Assembly: GCA_964019335.1 (NCBI GenBank)
Contig: OZ025757.1
Location: 2,501-66,500, forward strand
Origin: Diplonema japonicum
Taxonomy: Eukaryota > Euglenozoa > Diplonemea > Diplonemida > Diplonemidae
Reading direction: 5' to 3'
Length of the DNA: 64,000 nt
Below are positions 61,764 to 64,000 of this stretch, in pieces (the stretch's first letter is position 1; every line of letters begins with the position of its first letter). The notes below the pieces were generated by a model. That model worked only from the letters and a program-made list of their open reading frames with translations, was not told the origin of the DNA and searched no databases. The translations under genes were made by a program, and so were the position numbers.

Positions 61764-62403
61764 ACATTTAAGTAGAGTGATCACGTGTAGCTAAGTTTTG
61801 GTATCTACCGCGAGCAGTGCCTTGCGTGCATCCCCCGCAACGTCGGCATGTCCCCATTGAACACAGTGCTGTCCCGCAAGGCCAGGAGCTGCTTTTTCAC
61901 AGGATGCCCATCCTTCCTCGTTCTGCTACCCGAGAGCACGCCACGTTTGCGGAGAGTAACACCAGTTCATCCGGGGGGGGGGGGGGGGGGAAGAACGAAA
62001 AGAGAAAGAAAAAAATGAAAAAGGAAGAAGAAAAAAAAAAGTTTCGTTTTTTAAATTATCTAATGAAACAAAGGCGGAGGGGGGAATAAAAAAAAAACAA
62101 AGATTTTCTTTTTTTTTTTTTTAATAATTCTCCTTAGACTATGGTCAAAGACTCATTTCTAGTAAAAAAAAAAAAAAAAGAAAAGAAAAAAAGAAAAGAA
62201 AAAAAGAGTCGGCTGATTGTTTGTGCAAGCCGGGTGGGGTGGGAATGGTGCTTTTTTTTTTTTTTTTTTTTTTTTTTTCCTTCTTTTTTTTTCCTTCTTT
62301 TTTTTTCTTCTTCATCTAAACAGTTCTAGGTAATCTAAATTTTAGTGTGTGGGGGGAAAAAAAAATTTTTTTTTCTCTCTATTTGTGACAAAAAAAAAAA
62401 AAT
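61549..62403. other. Spacer containing one coding-like block
   Basis: T and A runs, a G run at about 61972-61990, and the GC-rich block annotated at 61805-61966. No complete gene. Confidence 0.55.
61805..61966 (-). CDS. Unassigned coding-like block, possible terminal exon
   Basis: A GC-rich island in A/T-rich spacer. One frame is open from 61966 to a TAG at 61807 and reads GVTLRKRGVLSGSRTRKDGH, then PVKKQLLALRDSTVFNGDMP. A second frame is also open for much of it (WASCEKAAPGLAGQHCVQWG), so the assignment is uncertain. No start codon or clear splice acceptor links it to a neighbour. It could be an exon relic. Confidence 0.25.
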   Translation of the reverse strand, partial: TGVTLRKRGVLSGSRTRKDGHPVKKQLLALRDSTVFNGDMPTLRGMHARHCSR

Positions 62404-64000
62404 CTAAGGGTGTACCACGGCGGTCCTCGAAGGGGTTTCCGAAAGCTGCTCCTTCTGCATGGCGTGCCTGTACTGTTTGCGCAGGATCCTCTTTTCTTTT
62501 TGGAGCTTTTCCTCAAACTGGTCTTGAAGCGCTTCCTTCTCAGTGAGGGCGGCTTGTTTCTCCATCTGCGCCTTCTGGAATCGGCTCTGCGCGTGCGACA
62601 GCCTCTCAGTGAGCTCCTCCTTCTCATCTTGCAGGACTCTAAGTTGTGCAGTACTTTCTTTTACAACAGCAGGTTTGTTTTGTGCTGCAAGTACTTCTCG
62701 CTGAAGTCCCCGGATGATGTCCTCATACGTTTTCTTCTGTTTCTGAAGTTTCTCTTCTACCTGCGTTGAGGCAAGCTGTTGCTGCAGCTCTTTGATCGTC
62801 CGCTCGTAGCCTTCCTTCTGTAGCTGCATCTGTTCCTCTGCCTGTGCTGCTACATTTGAAATGGACTGTCTGCCCATCTTAATAACCTCGTTCACTTCCT
62901 GTGTTGCCTGTTGGGTCCTTGCCTCGTTCTCCGCCTCCAAACCAGCAATTTTGTCAATGAGCTCGTGGATCTGTTTGTCTCTCCCATTTATAACGTCTTT
63001 GGCTTCTTCCATCAGTTTGTGGGCTTCCTCCTCACGTGCCTTTTGGGTTTCCTCCATCTTCTTGATCTTTGCTTTTAACTTCTCCCCGTCAGGGTTTACT
63101 GTTTTTGTTGCTTTCCCCGCAGGCTTCGGTGCTGCCTTGGGCCTTGCGCCGCCGTATTGCAGTTTGTTCTTGAGCTGTTCCTTGTCAGCCTCCGCGAGAC
63201 GAAGCTGCTTGCGAAGCTTTTGGATTTCCTCCTTTGCCTCGCTGAGATGCGCCTTCTTCGTGGTCAGCTGTTTCTCCAGAGCGTTGCGTGCCTCACGCAT
63301 CGGGCCCATCATGGAACAGTCGACTTTTTTTTTTTTTTTTTTTTTTATGAACTGGGTTACATACGTTCTTCTTGTTGCTGTTTTGTCAGGTCGCCTAACC
63401 TCTGTGTTTCTTCCTCTAAAAGGAGTTTCCTCTCTAGGATGTCTCGCTGGTTTTCTTCGGCCTTTTGGCGTTCTGACTCCAAGGCTTCTTGGTACTGGGT
63501 CTCGAGCAGTTTCACCTGTCCCTCGTGCTGCTTGGAGATCATGGCGTGAGCTTGTTGCTGCTTCTCGACGTCGCCCTGCAGGGACCCGATCTCGGCCTCG
63601 AGAGCGGATTTTGATGCTGAGAACTCCAGTGCCGCCTTGGCCAGGTTGTTTTTAAGGTCTTCCTTCAGGAGGCGCTGCGTCTTCTCGGCTTCGTCCTGAA
63701 CGTCGTCGAATTCCGCCCGCACCTTTTCGAGTTCTTCTTGCTTCTCCGCCTCCAGCCTCGCCACGGCTTCTTCCTTGGCCTCAAGCTCCTCTTCGAACCT
63801 TGCTTCCACCTCCTTCTGCTCCTTATCGCACTGGGCCTTGATCTCGGCGACAGCTTCTTCCTTCTCGCAGTGTGCTTTACTGTTTGGTTTTTTTTTTTTT
63901 TTTTTTTTTCGTTCGAAAAAAAAAAAAATACCTGATGATCATGTTCAGTTCCTTGACCGTTTCCTCGTGCTTGGCACGCTCTGCTTCCACTTCGCTCCTG
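62404..64000 (-). CDS. Long coiled-coil (myosin-tail-like) protein, partial at the window edge
   Basis: Exons (64000)-63932, 63879-63365 and 63323-62404 join across introns of 52 bp (GTATTT...AAACAG) and 41 bp (GTATGT...AAAAG) without frame loss. The visible 501 residues are almost entirely heptad-like and rich in Glu, Lys and Gln (EARFEEELEAKEEAVARLEA, KRILRKQYRHAMQKEQLSET). A basic Pro/Ala gap (ARPKAAPKPAGKATKTV) separates two rods. The 5' end lies beyond 64000. Such rods are frequent in flagellar and cytoskeletal filaments; the exact family cannot be told. Confidence 0.8.

Noticed and set aside
1-64000. CRISPR array, rRNA, SL RNA, bacterial operon signals
   Set aside because: No direct-repeat/spacer pattern, no rRNA-like conserved blocks and no recognisable SL RNA were seen; splice sites and gene content are eukaryotic.

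Overview
The window looks like nuclear DNA of a protist, most likely a euglenozoan and, as an inference, closest in style to a diplonemid. Every well supported gene (about 27) reads from the minus strand, head to tail, with spacers often under 150 bp. Upstream of many start codons the sense strand shows a polypyrimidine run, an AG, then a short A-rich leader, the arrangement of spliced-leader trans-splicing acceptors within polycistronic units. Unlike kinetoplastids, many genes also carry cis-introns. These are tiny (34-90 bp), mostly GTAT...AG, and often contain homopolymer A or T. Coding DNA is GC-rich; spacers and introns are dominated by runs of A, T, C or G. No SL RNA, rRNA or convincing tRNA gene was found, so the taxon rests on gene organisation.

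Region by region in plus coordinates (transcription runs right to left). 1-4100: low complexity, a 26-bp tandem repeat, a non-LTR reverse transcriptase fragment, a GH18 chitinase-like domain lacking the catalytic glutamate, and decayed S53 (sedolisin) peptidase pieces upstream of it. 4200-23300: a dense housekeeping block with a coiled-coil protein, a CS-domain co-chaperone-like protein, a small unknown, Rtf2, a coiled-coil protein, an ankyrin protein, a DDX24/Mak5-like helicase, a 1,934-residue TPR protein resembling Ski3, UDP-sugar pyrophosphorylase, a small membrane protein, a PH-like/disordered protein and NFU1. 23700-29420: two nearly identical copies of an NAD(P)-dependent sterol dehydrogenase-like gene, one with a C-terminal FYVE finger and one without, flanking a 2.3-kb inverted-repeat element.

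29600-38600: a proline/glycine-rich small protein, a leucine-rich-repeat protein, a PP2C phosphatase, a ubiquitin-like protein, a piggyBac-type element with intact TTAA ends but a broken transposase, and a coiled-coil protein. 38800-46530: an array of three near-identical cell-surface genes (signal peptide, large ectodomain, PAN/apple-like cysteine region, one membrane span, variable tail), the most downstream of which is broken, plus a secreted cysteine-rich gene. 46960-64000: PDZ, RRM-like, MYND, RanBP2-finger, second PDZ, SAM and myosin-tail-like coiled-coil genes, interrupted by a 2.8-kb gene-free stretch and a tandem pair of unusual foldback elements at 50978-52255.

The genes do not form one pathway. 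RNA metabolism (helicase, Ski3-like, RRM, RanBP2 finger), Fe-S assembly, nucleotide-sugar supply and cytoskeletal/scaffold proteins are mixed, as expected of polycistronic units. The most unusual material is the foldback pair, the surface-protein array with exchanged segments, and the FYVE gain/loss duplication around a transposon.
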